The notes beneath the pieces were generated by a model, which was given only the letters and a program-made list of their open reading frames with translations, was not told where the DNA came from and made no database searches. Made by a program: the position numbers and the translations under genes. From Panicum virgatum (Eukaryota > Streptophyta > Magnoliopsida > Poales > Poaceae): a stretch of DNA of 64,000 nucleotides. This document shows positions 1 to 14,483 of the stretch, piece by piece. The stretch is from positions 18,400,913 through 18,464,912 of the forward strand of contig NC_053147.1 of the NCBI RefSeq assembly GCF_016808335.1, in the 5' to 3' direction. How positions within the stretch are numbered: the first letter of the stretch is position 1; every line of letters begins with the position of its first letter.

Positions 1-422
1 GGACCGGCCAAACCGCCGGGGTCCGGTACCGGTATACCGGTCCGGTTTGGCCAGAAACCGGTCGGTACAAAAACTCAGTTCAACCGGTTCGTACCGGTAT
101 ACCGGCCGGTTAGATCGATTTACCGGCCGGTTTGACCGGTTTACCAAGTGGGCTTTAATGGGCCGTCTCATTTTTTCTTTTTTTTGGTTTAACTTTAAAT
201 GCCCGAAAAGTATGTTAAACGAACGAATTTTTGAAAAAAATTGACACCATTAGATTCGTCGCACCTTGAAGTATTTTTAGGAATTTGTTAGGAATTTTTC
301 ATTTTTTGAATTCAAATTTGAATTTTGAATTTGGGCCGGTTTGGTACCGGACCGGACCGGTTTGACCGGTAACCGGTAACCGGTCAAACCGGACCGGTCC
401 CCACCGGTTTTGTAAACCCTGA
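1..422. mobile_element. hAT-like element, right part only
   Basis: The segment is built of ACCGGT/GGTTTGACCGG-type subterminal repeats with an AT-rich middle (about 160-330). It ends at 422 in a sequence whose reverse complement begins CAGGGTTTACAAAACC, a common hAT-type terminus in grasses. The left end lies outside the window, so the target-site duplication cannot be checked. No coding sequence is visible; the short ORF near its start is repeat translation. Confidence 0.6.
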
Positions 423-458
423 TGTAGAGTGGGATTCTCTTTTATCCTCGTTCATTTA

Positions 459-795
459 GGTATTGTTCGATTAGACATGGATTCAATCCGGGTCAGGAAT
501 ATAGAAATAATAAGAGATATAATAAGGGATATAATAAGAGAACTGAATTTGGTCTGGTCGAAAATTAATTGAAATAAAATAGGCTTATAAATTATAATAG
601 CTACATTAAATGACCGAGAATCAATCCATGAGTTTAGAGGCGTGGAATTAATTCCGATCTCTTGTTGTATTTATTATGAGTCTATTTTACTATAATTAGT
701 TTTTGACCCAGAATGAATCCTGATCTCTTGTTATATTTCTTATTGTTTCTAATATTTCTAGCCCAGAATGAATCCATATCTAACCGAACAAACCC
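459..795. mobile_element. Tourist-like MITE (PIF/Harbinger)
   Basis: The inverted ends match: GGTATTGTTCGATTAGACAT at the left against the complement of ...CTAACCGAACAAACCC at the right. Both ends are flanked by the trinucleotide TTA (456-458 and 796-798), the standard PIF/Harbinger target duplication. The interior is AT-rich and non-coding. Confidence 0.7.
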
Positions 796-980
796 TTAAT
801 CAAATCTCGGTGTACGTGAATTCACTTCCAAGATGTGGTGACACGGTAGACACGTGATCTTCACAATCCATTTTATAATAGTTTATCCATTTTATTCTCT
901 AAACTTCAAAATAAGAAAAAGTGTTCCAGCAAAGAACATATATTTTCTAGATTTCTCAATCTACAGTTCTATACACTACT

Positions 981-1590
981 TAAAAAGTCTAGTTTACACT
1001 CTTGAACTATCGCAAACGTTCGATTTTCAACTTTAAACTACAAAACCGGATAAGATAGATCATCCAACTATCGAAACCAGGCAAATTTGGCACTTTAGAT
1101 GGTTTTGAAGATGGTTTTCCATTTTATAAAAATTAAAAATATTCAAATTTAATCTAAAAAAACATAAGTAATTCATTATAAATCAAAAAAATATGAAATG
1201 GGTATCAAAATTTTCCTAAAAATGTAACCTATCTATTGGCATTGCACTTGTTATTTATTTGAATCTATTTTTTATGTTCATAGTATTTGGTTGCTTGTAG
1301 TTATGCTTATTATTTTTGAATAAATAAGATTCAAATAGAGCAATAATAGATAGATTACATTTTTAGAAAAATTTTGATACTAGTTTCATATTTTTCTATT
1401 TTAAAATAAATTAGTTTTGATTTTATAGATCTCATTAGAATTTTTATTTTTTAAAAAAAATACAAAACCACCCTAAGGACTAAATTCGTCCAGTTTCAAT
1501 AGTTGAATGGCCTATTTTATCGGGTTTTGTAGTTTAAGGTTGGAAATCAGACTTTTACGATAGTTCAAGGGTGTAAACCGGACCTTTCCC
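981..1590. mobile_element. Foldback (long inverted repeat) element
   Basis: The two halves are reverse complements over most of their length: AGTTTACACTCTTGAACTAT near 991 pairs with the complement of ATAGTTCAAGGGTGTAAAC near 1560, and AACTACAAAACCGGATAAG with CTTATCGGGTTTTGTAGTTT-like sequence. The AT-rich centre also pairs. The ends resemble those of the foldback MULEs at 39451 and 51729, but I could not find a clean 9-bp target duplication here. Confidence 0.6.
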
Positions 1591-1822
1591 TAAAAAATAG
1601 AGTCCATAGAACATATATTTTTTTAATAAACATTTCCAAACGATTCATGAATGACGATAATTGGAAGCGCAGACAATGGTACATCAGCACGAACTTGAAT
1701 GCCTTTCAGTGTTTGCTTTTGTCACACACGTGTACATTATTCCACAGACTGCTCCAATTGAAGTTCTGGGACCGAGCGTATCGCCGTGTATGTGTTTTTT
1801 TTTTGATAAAAAGCTTGTCGCC

Positions 1823-1923
1823 GTGTATGCTTATGCAATCTACTTCGCCTCACAGATAGTCAAACGAGGGTGCACGTGTATGCTTATGCAATCTACTTCG
1901 CCTCACAGATAGTCAAACGAGGG
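1823..1923 (+). repeat. 48-bp direct tandem duplication
   Basis: A 48-bp unit at 1823-1870 is repeated at 1876-1923 with a 5-bp spacer and no mismatch that I can see. It abuts the first recognisable exon of the 5PTase paralogue and lies where that gene's upstream exons and splice acceptor would be expected. Confidence 0.9.
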
Positions 1924-4540
1924 CTGCACCGTACAGGCTTAGAAGGCAGAACTCGGAGATCCTTCGTGCCCAGTATATTGATGTTAGAGAGCTCAGGTAC
2001 GGTATAGCCATACAGATCCTGCATTTGTTTGCTTGGGTCCAGTTACGTCTTTGACAATATTTCTTCCCTCAGTTGTTTATTTGGCAGTGGTATTCCTGGT
2101 GCTCATTTACTACGGATACAGTGATAGCATATCGAATAAGATAGTAACAGATGATCAAACTTAACTGCTACCAGGCTGAAACAAACAAAGCATGCTGGTC
2201 TTGAGTGATGTTCTTTATTCTAAACTGCAGCTTTTAATGTACAGGATCTGCGCAGGAACATGGAATGTTGGAAGCATATGTCCACCTAGTGACTTGGATA
2301 TTCAAGAATGGTTGGATAGGGATGAGCCAGCTGATATTTACGCTCTTGGGTAAATATTTTGCTCAAAAAGCTTTCGATCCAGGTGGGCTAAACCCACAGT
2401 TAACTTTTGGAGGAAAAAAGTTCAATTGCGTGAACCCCTTTTTTCTTCTTCTCATATTTTGCACGATAAACGATATGTGCCCGATTTGCACCAAATCAAC
2501 CAGTTTCAACTTGGGAAACTACTAAAACTGTTTTGGAAACATGAACTGGAAACTTGTTATATTTGAAAATTATGTTGCTATCACATGGAACCTTTGATAT
2601 CTTAAAAGTGAGGTATCTACTTAAGCAAGCAAATTCAGCCATTATACGACCACATAAAAGTGACATTTCAGACGAAAAATGAAAGATACATGCAAGCCAA
2701 ACTTGTTCTAAACTTATAGTTTCTTAAAAGAAAGGATTTCATTTACCATGAAAACTACTGTCATTTTTCAGATTTGAAGAGACTATTCCGCTAGAAGTCG
2801 GATATATGATTGGCACTGAAGATACTCGTCCAGTTGCAGCATGGGAGCATATCATCCATGAAGCTTTGAATAAGAAGTGCCCAGATAAATCGAAGTTTGA
2901 ACACCACAGTGACTCACCAGCAAGGTTTAACCCGTCAGATTACGTTCTTGAAATGGATAATGGACTGCTTAATGAATCCAGCAATGATAGTGATGGGGAA
3001 CTTCATCTATTGGATAGTGCAAGGTCATCTGGTTCAGGTCACTGTCTTCAGCCATTGGATTTAGCCTGTGATGTTAGCATTGATAATAGAGTTGAAAGGA
3101 AAAGACCCCAGTATGTACGGCTAATAAGCAAGCAAATGGTAGGAGTATTTCTTTCAGTATGGGTTCGGAGAAGCCTGCAGAAGCACATCCAGAATGTACA
3201 AGTATCAATTGTAGGTGTAGGTACAAGAGGTTTTATTGGTAACAAGGCAAGTTACAAATTTGGTGTTTTTTCTTTATTATTCATGCGGCTTAATACTTTA
3301 ATAATAACTGTATCACACTTGAAAACTTAGGATGTTGCTTTCCATGTTAAATGGTGACACCGTGACAGCCATTTTTGAATTCAACAATAATTTTAAACAT
3401 TTCTACCGAGAACTGGAGTTAAAAAATGCATGTTTTGGTACTACCATACTTTCAAGAATAGTAAAAAGACAAGTAGAGTGTTTTTTTACCGACAGGCAAT
3501 TATCATTTTGAACATTTTATTTCCTTAAGTTTTAAGAAGTATCTGCTTACTATTGTATTCACCATGGATATACTTGTTGCTGTAAATACAGCACATACTC
3601 AGTTACTCACATATGTTCCTGCAATATGCTTCAGGGATCAGTATCAGTCAGCATGTCTATACATGAAACTCATTTTTGCTTTGTATGTTGCCACTTGGCT
3701 GCTGGTGAAAAAAATGGGGATGAACTAAAGAGGAATGGAAATGTTGAGGAAATCCATAGAAGAACAGTGTTTGGTAACCCAGTTCATATACTAGGCTTGC
3801 CCCAGAAAATACATGACCATGAGTAAGCGAGTTAATCTGTATCTTGAATAATACTTTATGCTACGCTTCATTATTACAATGAATCAGCCACTTCCATGGT
3901 TTTTATATCAATACATGCCCTTAAATTTTTCAGAAGGATTATATGGTTAGGGGATCTCAATTATCGCCTCAACTTATCATATGAAAGGGCACATGAACTT
4001 ATCTCCAAACAGGACTGGAATGGATTGTTCGAGAAGGATCAGGTAATTTGATGGCACTAATACATCAATTTGCTTCCCTAGAATTTCCAGCTCACGCTTC
4101 TTCTCTGGCAGCTAAAAAAGGAGCTAGGAAAAGGATGCACATTCGATGGTTGGGTTGAAGGAGCTATCAGCTTTCCCCCAACATACAAATACGAGTTTAA
4201 CTCAGAAAAATATGTAAGTGATGCGACAAAATCTGGGAGAACACCTGCATGGTATGCTCTTCCTTCCAAGCCACGCCTTTCACTCTGCATAAGGTTCATT
4301 CTAGTCTTCTAGAGATCAGAACTAAAATATGTCAAGAATAAGCAAAGCATTTTCATCTACTTGTGTAGGTGTGATCGCATTCTCTCATATGGGAAAGGAA
4401 CCAGGCTACTTTCTTACAAGAGGGCGGAGCTTCTGTTTTCTGATCATCGTCCTGTGAGTGCAGTCTACATGGCAGATGTTGAAGTTTTTGTCCATAGGAA
4501 GTTTCAGAGAGCTCTAACATTGACCCCGTACAAAGGTTGA
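1915..4540 (+). CDS. Type I inositol polyphosphate 5-phosphatase paralogue, 5'-truncated
   Basis: Seven exons match exons 3-9 of the full copy at 40-45 kb: about 1915-1996, 2245-2349, 2772-3246, 3635-3822, 3934-4042, 4112-4251 and 4369-4540. All are open, and their lengths differ from the full copy only by multiples of three. The family removes the 5-phosphate from inositol phosphates or phosphoinositides. Seen directly: the TWNVG start of the phosphatase domain, [17 protein letters not shown] and SDHRPV, the family's catalytic motifs. The acidic insert before KRP is shorter than in the full copy. Exons 1-2 are absent; a 48-bp tandem duplication lies where the acceptor should be, and no convincing start codon is visible. 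The C-terminus stops early (PYKG). The intron after GNK has a GC donor. It may be a recently disabled pseudogene or use an unrecognised 5' exon. Confidence 0.75.
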
Positions 4541-6203
4541 TGATCACCTATCGGGTTAATTAAAACTTACTCCGCTGTTTGCTGCTGCCTCCGCGTTTCT
4601 GGCTTCACCGTGCCCTCCGTGGCTCCGTGTGCTAACGCGTGGCGTCAGGCCTTCCCGACCTCCAGCTTCCCTCGCGAGGTCACGAGCTCAAGTTCACCAT
4701 GCGCATGCGGTGCCCCCCACACAGCCACACTGGTCCACCTTGCCCCTTCTCTCTGTGTATTTTGCTCTCTCTCCTTGTCTGCTCTCTCATACTGCTAGGA
4801 GGTATTACTACATCAACATATATACAAGGATGTTACTTTTAAGTAGAGAACTATTTATATAGTGCACTTGTAATTAGGGATTTTAGCGTTCTTGCCCCTA
4901 TTTCGAATGAAATGGTGAATTTACCTCTATTTTTTCGACTGTGCGTATTTGTTCCTGCTTTTTGAAAACGAAGGAGTGTTTGCCCTTGTTCCGTGAAAAC
5001 CAGTTAACGGTGTTAAAATTGCTAAAAAAGATCAATTTGCCCTTACGGTTTTGCCCTACTATTATGTGAACTTTGTAATTTTTACCTTTATTTTGAATAG
5101 AAACACTGGACAATATTTGACATGTCTAAAAAGAATTTTCTCAAGCAAATTCAAATCATATTTTTGTAGTTTTCAAACATGACCAAAATTTGATAAATTT
5201 TTCAATGTAATGCTGCATCGATGGACCGTAGTTTGTATTGCTTTTGACAGCAAGCATGCAAATTATTTAATTTTGAGTGTTTCTAGTCTTCTCTCTTTTC
5301 CCTTTTATTTTTATTCTCCGGACCATAGGAAAAGATAGTTCTACCGTTAGCCTTAGAGCAGTCCCAACTTTCCATCTCAGTTGATGTCAGTAGCATTAAA
5401 TATAGTACCATGTTGGCAAAAAAAACTGATTTGGCAATCAAATCAATGATGAAGAGAGATAAGAAAACACCACGAAACCAGGTCGCATGCGCGAAATGGT
5501 GTTGGCAAGACATCCAACGAATGAAGAAACGACTGGACACCCGAAGTCTCTAATTATTTTAGTCGAGTGCTTCATAGCATTACTACTTCGTAGTTTCAAG
5601 CTACTTACCAAAATATTACCTTACAGTTCGATCAGTTAGAACAAAAAAACTCAACTCTTTAATTACTGAACATTCAACTTAGACAGAAAGCAACGGTTCA
5701 ACAAAACAAATTTGTCCGTATTACAAAAAAGAACTCAGCATAATTGAACGCAGGATCATTGATTGGCACAGTATTTACCCAAAACTGACCGAAAGCAAGC
5801 TGTAGGGAAATTCAGAGCTCCACACAAAACCTGAAGGTGTATTCCTTTACTATAACTCTTCCCAATAGCCCAAGAGACTTTCAGGAAAACACTCGCAGGA
5901 AATGCACCCGAGACATCCATTGACACCGAACGGGAAAACTTCAAATCTGCTGCAGATTTTTTTTTAAAGAAAATATCTGATATCAGCCGACCGTTCCTGT
6001 GATGCACCTAGAACAAGCTGACCGGACATCTTTCTCTTCACCCTTTTCGTTCTTGATGACAAGGAGAGCAAGCAACATGGTGCCCGTGCTGGCGGCGGCG
6101 GCCGGCAGGATTCGGAAATCGGAACCCGCGGCCGCGGCGGTCTGGCCTTTGGAACCTGACGAGCCCTGACACCGACGTGTTCCAAACGACCAAACCCGAG
6201 GTA
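4541..6203. other. Intergenic, no gene recognised
   Basis: Between the 5PTase paralogue and the hAT element at 6212. The first 250 bases are C-rich with short ORFs without family resemblance. 4870-5250 is AT-rich. 5690-6200 contains an 83-codon minus-strand ORF (5756-6007) and GC-rich sequence around 6090-6180, which could be the remains of a minus-strand exon. I do not recognise the product and see no splice support. Confidence 0.4.
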
Positions 6204-6211
6204 CTCGTGGC

Positions 6212-6897
6212 TAAGAATGAAAACGGATCGGATTTGCATGGAATCGGATTCGGATAGTATTTTTTTTTATCACATTTTAAATTAAATACGGATACAAATT
6301 CGAATATTCTCGGATACAAATACAAAACAGATGTCTCGGATTCAAATTCGAATTCAGATATTGACTTGATATATGAGCTAACATTTAGCTATTTTCTTTA
6401 TTAGTAGTTTTAGATTATATACATGTACAAACTAATGTATAATAATATAAGAAAGATATCTAGTTAAAAATAATTTATTTATCCTTAATAAATAAATACA
6501 TAAAAAATTAAAATAAAAATATATTGCAATAAACATATAAATAATTTTATTACATATAAATAAAAAATATAGAAGTAATTTTGAGATAAAATAAGAATAT
6601 TTAAAAGTAAATTAAATCCTTTATATTATATTTTTATTATAAAAATTAATAATATGGGTGGTAAGAAATAAATATAATTTCTTAAATAGTTTTTAAATGA
6701 AAATGGATACGGATAGTGTCGGATATTATCGAATACGAATATGAAATCGGATACAGAAAATCAATGAAAATCGGATTCCGATGTATCCACTTTACTACCA
6801 CATTAAATTCGAATACGGATATAAATATCCATATTGATGTTTAAACGGATATGGATATCGGATAATTCGGATATCTGCTGTCCGTTTCCCATCCTTA
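6212..6897. mobile_element. hAT-type non-autonomous element
   Basis: It starts TAAGAATGAAAACGGA, and the right end is the complement of TAAGGATGGGAAACGGA. It is flanked by a perfect 8-bp target duplication, CTCGTGGC, at 6204-6211 and 6898-6905. The subterminal regions are rich in CGGATA repeats and the 686-bp interior is AT-rich and non-coding. Confidence 0.85.
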
Positions 6898-6931
6898 CTC
6901 GTGGCGTGGCAAACGTCTTGCGCGGTGATAA

Positions 6932-7245
6932 GGATCTGTTTAGAATATTAGCTCAAGACTAATTTTAAAGACTAATATGTTTAATTTTAAATTAGTAGAT
7001 TAAAAATTATTTCAAAATAGACTGTTTGGATTCATGAGCTAATGTTCACTCTCATTGTCATGTCTACATGTGTGTACAGACTCACTTTTTCTGTAGGAAC
7101 CATGCAAAAATTACCCCCATTTTTAGTCCTGGGAGAGACTAAGGATTTTGAGAGAAATAATCTACTTTAGTCCAAAATTTAAATACATAAGAGATAATTT
7201 AAAGTTAAAAAGTGAGGGCTAAAATCTTTTGTATCAAATAGACCC
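6932..7245. mobile_element. MITE-like element upstream of GAPC
   Basis: The ends form an imperfect inverted repeat: GGATCTGTTTAGAATATTAG against the complement of ...TTTTGTATCAAATAGACCC. Internal ACTAAAATTTTAGTC-type blocks are typical of this common grass MITE class. No clear target duplication was found, so the superfamily is left open. Confidence 0.5.
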
Positions 7246-7254
7246 CAGATCTGG

Positions 7255-7364
7255 ACCCATCGGAATGGTTTTGCACCCGCACCCGAACCCGAACCCGAAC
7301 CCATCGGATGTGAAACCCGTGGGCGCCCGCACCCATAGCCCATGGGTCCGCCTGCCATCCCTAG
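7255..7364. mobile_element. hAT terminus fragment in the GAPC promoter
   Basis: (ACCCGA)n-type repeats run into a right end whose complement begins CTAGGGATGGCAGGCGGACC, a hAT terminus type that is frequent in grasses. Only one end is recognisable. It stops about 12 bp before the putative GAPC TATA box. Confidence 0.5.
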
Positions 7365-7375
7365 TCGCTCTCGGC

Positions 7376-7383
7376 TTTATAAG
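7376..7383 (+). promoter_or_regulatory. Putative TATA box of GAPC
   Basis: TTTATAAG lies about 105 bp upstream of the GAPC start codon, followed by a GC-rich leader. The position fits transcription starting near 7405-7415 and a leader of about 75 bases. Confidence 0.6.
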
Positions 7384-7486
7384 GGCGGCCGCTTAGCCCC
7401 CCATCTCACCATATCCGCCGCCGTCTCCTCGTCCTCTTGGCATCCAGATCCCATCCCCGTCTTTCATCCTCGCGGCACCCTTCGCC

Positions 7487-10837
<3,351 letters not shown>

Positions 10838-11182
10838 AGCATTTCCGCTTGTTGGTTCTATTCCCATGGGCTTTCTGGTGGTGGACCGGCCTGCTGCTTG
10901 TCTATGCAGAGAATAAATGTGAATGGCCTCCATATGCCAGGATTCATGATAAGTTGGGACATGGGTTGCCTTTTGTTTTTCCTATCTGCCTCCTTCCTGT
11001 AACGACGATGCCATTATGGACCTGAGTTTAATTTTTGGCTTCTGAAGAATATAAACAGGTGGTTGTAATTTTTGCAGTGCTGGTCTGTTTGTTGAATAGA
11101 GTGCTTGGTGATGAAAGTCTCGTGCTTGGTCCTGCTTCCTGAGTTTTCTGCTGTCTTGTGCATTCATCACGATTGGATCAGC
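10838..11182 (+). other. GAPC 3' untranslated region and end
   Basis: The sequence after the stop codon holds the AATAAA motif at 10912 and T-rich stretches. It continues to about 11180, where similarity to the 5PTase pseudogene starts. No other feature is visible. Confidence 0.6.
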
Positions 11183-11597
11183 TCAGTCTTCTGCCGTTAG
11201 ATTTTGCCTGTGATGTCATTGATAATAGAGTTGAAAGGAAAAGACGGTTTATGTACAGGTAATGAGCAAGCAAATGATAGGAGTATTTCTCAGTATGGGA
11301 TCGGAGAAGCCTGCATTGGTAAGGTAAGTAACAAATTTGGTGTTTTTTTCTTTAATATTCATGCAGCTTAATACTTCATTATTGACACTTGGAAACTTAC
11401 GATGTTGCTTTCCATGTTAACTGGAGTTTAAAAATGTATGTTTTTGGTATTACCATACTTTCAAGAATAGTAAAAAGACAAGTAGAGTTTTTTTACTGAA
11501 CGGAATTATCGTTTTGAAACATTTTATTTCCTTAAGTTTTCATAAGTATCTGCTTACTATTGTTTTCACCATAGATATACTTGTTGCTGTAAATTAA

Positions 11598-11898
11598 AAA
11601 AAATTAAGGGTAAAGACCGTCCTTACGGTATTTTCATGAAAGAAAGAGCTTTCTCATAAATGTCGAGAAAATCCTTGAACCTTCTTCAGCCTGCATCCCA
11701 TGAGAATGGATGATCAATGCACATGAGGGTTGGCCAGAGGTGAGCCCTGTATCCCGTGAGAATAAATGATTTATGTACATGAGGGTTGACCAGAGGTGAG
11801 CCCAACTGTGCTTTGGAAATGGGCGGATGAGGGGTTTTTCTGGAGCAAATCCTAGGGTTCGAGCTCTGATCGATTGGCAGGACCAACCCCTGATCAGC
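11598..11898. repeat. Unidentified ~300-bp insertion with a 56-bp tandem repeat
   Basis: The paralogous intron reads straight across this point (GCTGTAAAT to AGCACATACTC), so the segment is an insertion into the pseudogene. It contains two diverged copies of a roughly 56-bp unit starting at 11696 and 11752 (TGAGGGTTGRCCAGAGGTGA in each). I do not recognise the family. No coding sequence is visible. Confidence 0.55.
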
Positions 11899-12017
11899 CA
11901 TAGCACATACTCACATATGTTTCTGCAATATGCTTTAGGGATCAGTATCAGTCAGCATGTCTATACATGAAACTCATTTTTCTTTGCATGTTGCTGCTTG
12001 GCTGCCGGTGAAAAAAA

Positions 12018-13241
12018 GGCACCATATCCTATGGAAACCAACATTCTTGTGCAAACTTTAGAAACCCCAATCAATACCACAGGATCCTCATCCAAGGGCT
12101 ATGGACAAAGGTGGGTGATTTTAGCACTTAAAGCCCCCCCCCCCACTCATCCCACCATAATCCCAGTTTTTGCAAATCACCCCCCAAAGACAAGCCTGCA
12201 CCGCTTGTTCAGCCCCCATCGGAGATGCACCTGGCCCGGCGCCGGCAGCGCGAAGCGGAGCAGGCGGACGTCGTGGGATAGCACCTTCTGCTGATGAGGC
12301 GGCAGGGGACCTTCTCGCGCGGGTTGGAGAGCGCGAAGGGCGCCGGCAGCGGAGACCTGCAGATCACGGCGGTCTCATGGATGGGGTGTCCGGGCTGTCG
12401 CTGCCATCGCCGGCGGCGACGAGCTTGCCGATGCGGGAGAGGGCAAGGAGCGCCTTGGCCTTGTCGCGATGCGGGAGAGGGCAAGGAGCGCCTTGGCCTT
12501 GTCGGAGTGGATGGCGTCGCCGTCGAACTCCTCGGTGCAGTCGGCACCGGCGTTGATGAGGATGATGTTCACGCCGCCGGGGTAGTCCTTGAGGTACGCG
12601 GTGCAATCGTAGACGTGGCCGTGGACGACAATCCACGCCGAGTCCCGCAACGCGTGCTCGCGCACCTCGGCCATGGTGATGAACTTGCTGGAGGCATTAC
12701 TGGTGGTGGTGTCCGCAAGCGTCGCCGCGGACGTGCTCCGGTGGATCCCCGGCCGGCGCCGCGGCAGCGGCGGCCTCCGCAACCTCGAGGTGCTTCTTCC
12801 ACGCCATCCACCCGCACGACTGGTTGCCCGGCTGCACCGTCGTGGAGGCGCAAGGGTCGTCGTGGAGTCGTGGAGGCGCGAGACGCGGCCGGCGGCGCGA
12901 AACACAGGCGGCGGCATGAAACGATGGCTGCGAGCCGAACTCATTTTGAAGCTCCTTCGACCAGACGACTCCCCGGCGACCTCCCTTGGCAGCGGCCAGC
13001 GGCAGACTATCGAGCTTCAAACCCTAGACGAGGGCGGCAGCGGATCGGGAGGAGGGCAGCGGCCGTTCGGGAGGAGGGCAGCTGGGGGATTTGCATAATT
13101 TTGGGATTAGGAGAGATTAGTGGGGGGTTATGTGCTAAAACAACCCACATCTTCTCCTAGCCATGGGATGGACATCCTGTGATTCTGATTGTAGTTTCTA
13201 TAGTTTCCATGAGATGGTTAGTTTTCATAGGATATGTTGCC
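12018..13241. mobile_element. Pack-MULE with long terminal inverted repeats
   Basis: The terminal inverted repeats extend about 165 bp: GGCACCATATCCTATGGAAA at the left and the complement of the right end, GGCAACATATCCTATGAAAA, followed inwards by matching blocks such as CCACAGGAT, TTTTAGCAC and ATGCAAATC/TTGCAAATC. The flanks carry GTGAAAAAA on both sides (12008-12016/17 and 13242-13250), a 9-bp duplication allowing one A of slippage, typical of Mutator-like elements. Between the TIRs lies a GC-rich nitrate reductase fragment and no transposase, so it is non-autonomous. The host site is an exon of the third 5PTase copy. Confidence 0.85.
12205..12850 (-). pseudogene. Captured nitrate reductase fragment (hinge 1, cytochrome b5, start of FAD domain)
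   Basis: Read on the minus strand in shifting frames, the segment shows [17 protein letters not shown] (end of the dimerisation domain and hinge 1). Then comes the cytochrome b5 domain with [33 protein letters not shown] with the haem-binding HPGG changed to [15 protein letters not shown] and [10 protein letters not shown]. After a GC-rich stretch come ALSNPREKVPCRL and LSHDVRLLRFALPAPGQV from the FAD domain. This order is that of plant NADH-nitrate reductase (NIA). A roughly 36-bp tandem duplication in [10 protein letters not shown] (12430-12500) and frameshifts show it is not translated as an enzyme. The Moco domain and the NADH domain are absent. Confidence 0.85.
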
Positions 13242-13545
13242 GTGAAAAAATGGGGGTGAACTAGAGAGGAATGGAAATGTTGAGGAAATCGATAGAAGAA
13301 CAGTGTTTGGTAACCCAGTTTATATTGTAGGCGTGCCCCAGAAAATGCATGACCACGAGTAAGAGTTAATCTGTGCCTTGAATACTTTATGTTACGCTTC
13401 ATTATTACAATGAATCAACCACTTCAATGGTTTTTATATCAGTACACGCCCTTAAATTTTTCAGAAGGATTATATGCTTAGGGGATCTCAATTATCGCCT
13501 CAACTTATCATATGAAAGGACACAACTTATCTCCAAACATGAACT

Positions 13546-14264
13546 TTTCTATAACTCTTCCTAATAGCAGCATTTTCGTTAAGATCAAAAGCGCTGCCGT
13601 TGTACACATGCGTATTCAGAATGAAGATAGAGAATCAATCTACAAGATTTTTGTTTAAAAAAAAAGAGAATCCACCTACAAAATTTAGAGTCTGTTAAAA
13701 ATTTTTGCCTCCCCCTTTGGACACATGCATGCATGGAATATTATATAATTAAAAAATAAAATTAATTGCACAGTTTGGATGTACACGACAAACAAATCTT
13801 TTGAGTCTAATTATTGTATGATTAGCCATAAGTACTACAGTAACGCACATGTGCTAATGATGTGGTCAAAGGTCTCAAAAATTCGTCTTGCGGTTTCCAA
13901 GTGAGTTTCGAAAATTATTTTTTTAATTAGTGTCCGAAAATTTCTCCCAATATTTGGTCAAACATTTAATGTGACACTCAAAATTTTTCATTTCACCAAC
14001 TAAACACAATTAACGCACAAAGAGTCGAACCGAAGAGATAGGCCTAGGCAATGAAATGAAAAAAATTTCCAGGACAAACATCTCCCTGACCGAGGACGCA
14101 CGAATTTACAGCCAAGAAAGAGGGTTCTGCTCATTCAGAGTTCGGGCTATACGGCGGCAGGTTGGGATAACACGGCGATGCTTCTCAGATTCTTCCCCAC
14201 AATTTGTAGGCAAAATTTGCCTCAGAACACCGTTTAAAGGTGACATTTGCTGTGCACCACAAAA
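13546..14264. other. Intergenic, with a common grass MITE at about 13690-14013
   Basis: 13690-14013 matches the widespread grass repeat with blocks such as AATCTTTTGAGTCTAATTA, GATTAGCCATAAGTACTACA and TGGTCAAAGGTCTCAAAAATT, ending near CACCAACTAAACAC. The left end is less clear. No gene is visible in the rest. Confidence 0.55.
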
Positions 14265-14396
14265 AAAACTTGTAAGACACTAATAAATGGTGTACATTTG
14301 CTACGAGATACTGCCTGCATTATTCTATCCCATTTAATTGAAGAGCCACGGGAAATGACAAATTTGCTCTTGCTGCCTTATTTTCTTCTCCCGCAT
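14265..14396 (+). mobile_element. Left inverted end of a split transposon carrying an SSL fragment
   Basis: This sequence is repeated in inverse orientation at about 35727-35862: GTACATTTGCTAC, TGCATTATTCTATC, TTTAATTGAAGA and CCACGGGAAATGAC occur in the same order. Reading past the hAT insertion at 14397-27303, similarity continues into GCCATTTTCTTTCTCC at 27312, which also matches the inverted copy. The two are therefore probably the terminal inverted repeats of one element that later insertions broke up. Confidence 0.6.
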
Positions 14397-14483
14397 AGCT
14401 CTGGGTGTTGGGTAGTTCAGGTATGGAAAATTCAGGTATTTATAAATGCAACCCCAATTGAACCAAAAAAGGTATACCCCAAT

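Larger units (their letters stand above)
11183..13545 (+). pseudogene. 5PTase pseudogene fragment (third copy)
   Basis: Pieces match the paralogue at 1.9-4.5 kb including its introns, so it derives from that copy. 11183-11330 matches the end of the large exon with deletions and an in-frame TAA (TACAGGTAATGAGC). 11335-11600 matches the following intron. 11899-12017 plus 13242-13363 match the next exon, and 13364-13545 runs into the DLNYR exon, where similarity stops. It is split by an unidentified insert (about 11598-11898) and by a Pack-MULE (12018-13241). It lies directly behind the GAPC 3' end and cannot encode a phosphatase. Confidence 0.85.

Noticed and set aside
1..422. Many ACCGGT repeats that could suggest an array such as CRISPR or a satellite
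   Set aside because: The spacing is irregular, the motifs are palindromic, and the end is a hAT-type terminus in plant DNA.
1647..1912. 70- and 83-codon ORFs upstream of the truncated 5PTase as its new first exon
   Set aside because: Their tails are two copies of the 48-bp duplication, they resemble no family, and no splice junction joins them in frame to the next exon.
12170..13160. Long plus-strand ORFs (128 and 288 codons)
   Set aside because: They are GC-driven shadows of the antisense nitrate reductase fragment.
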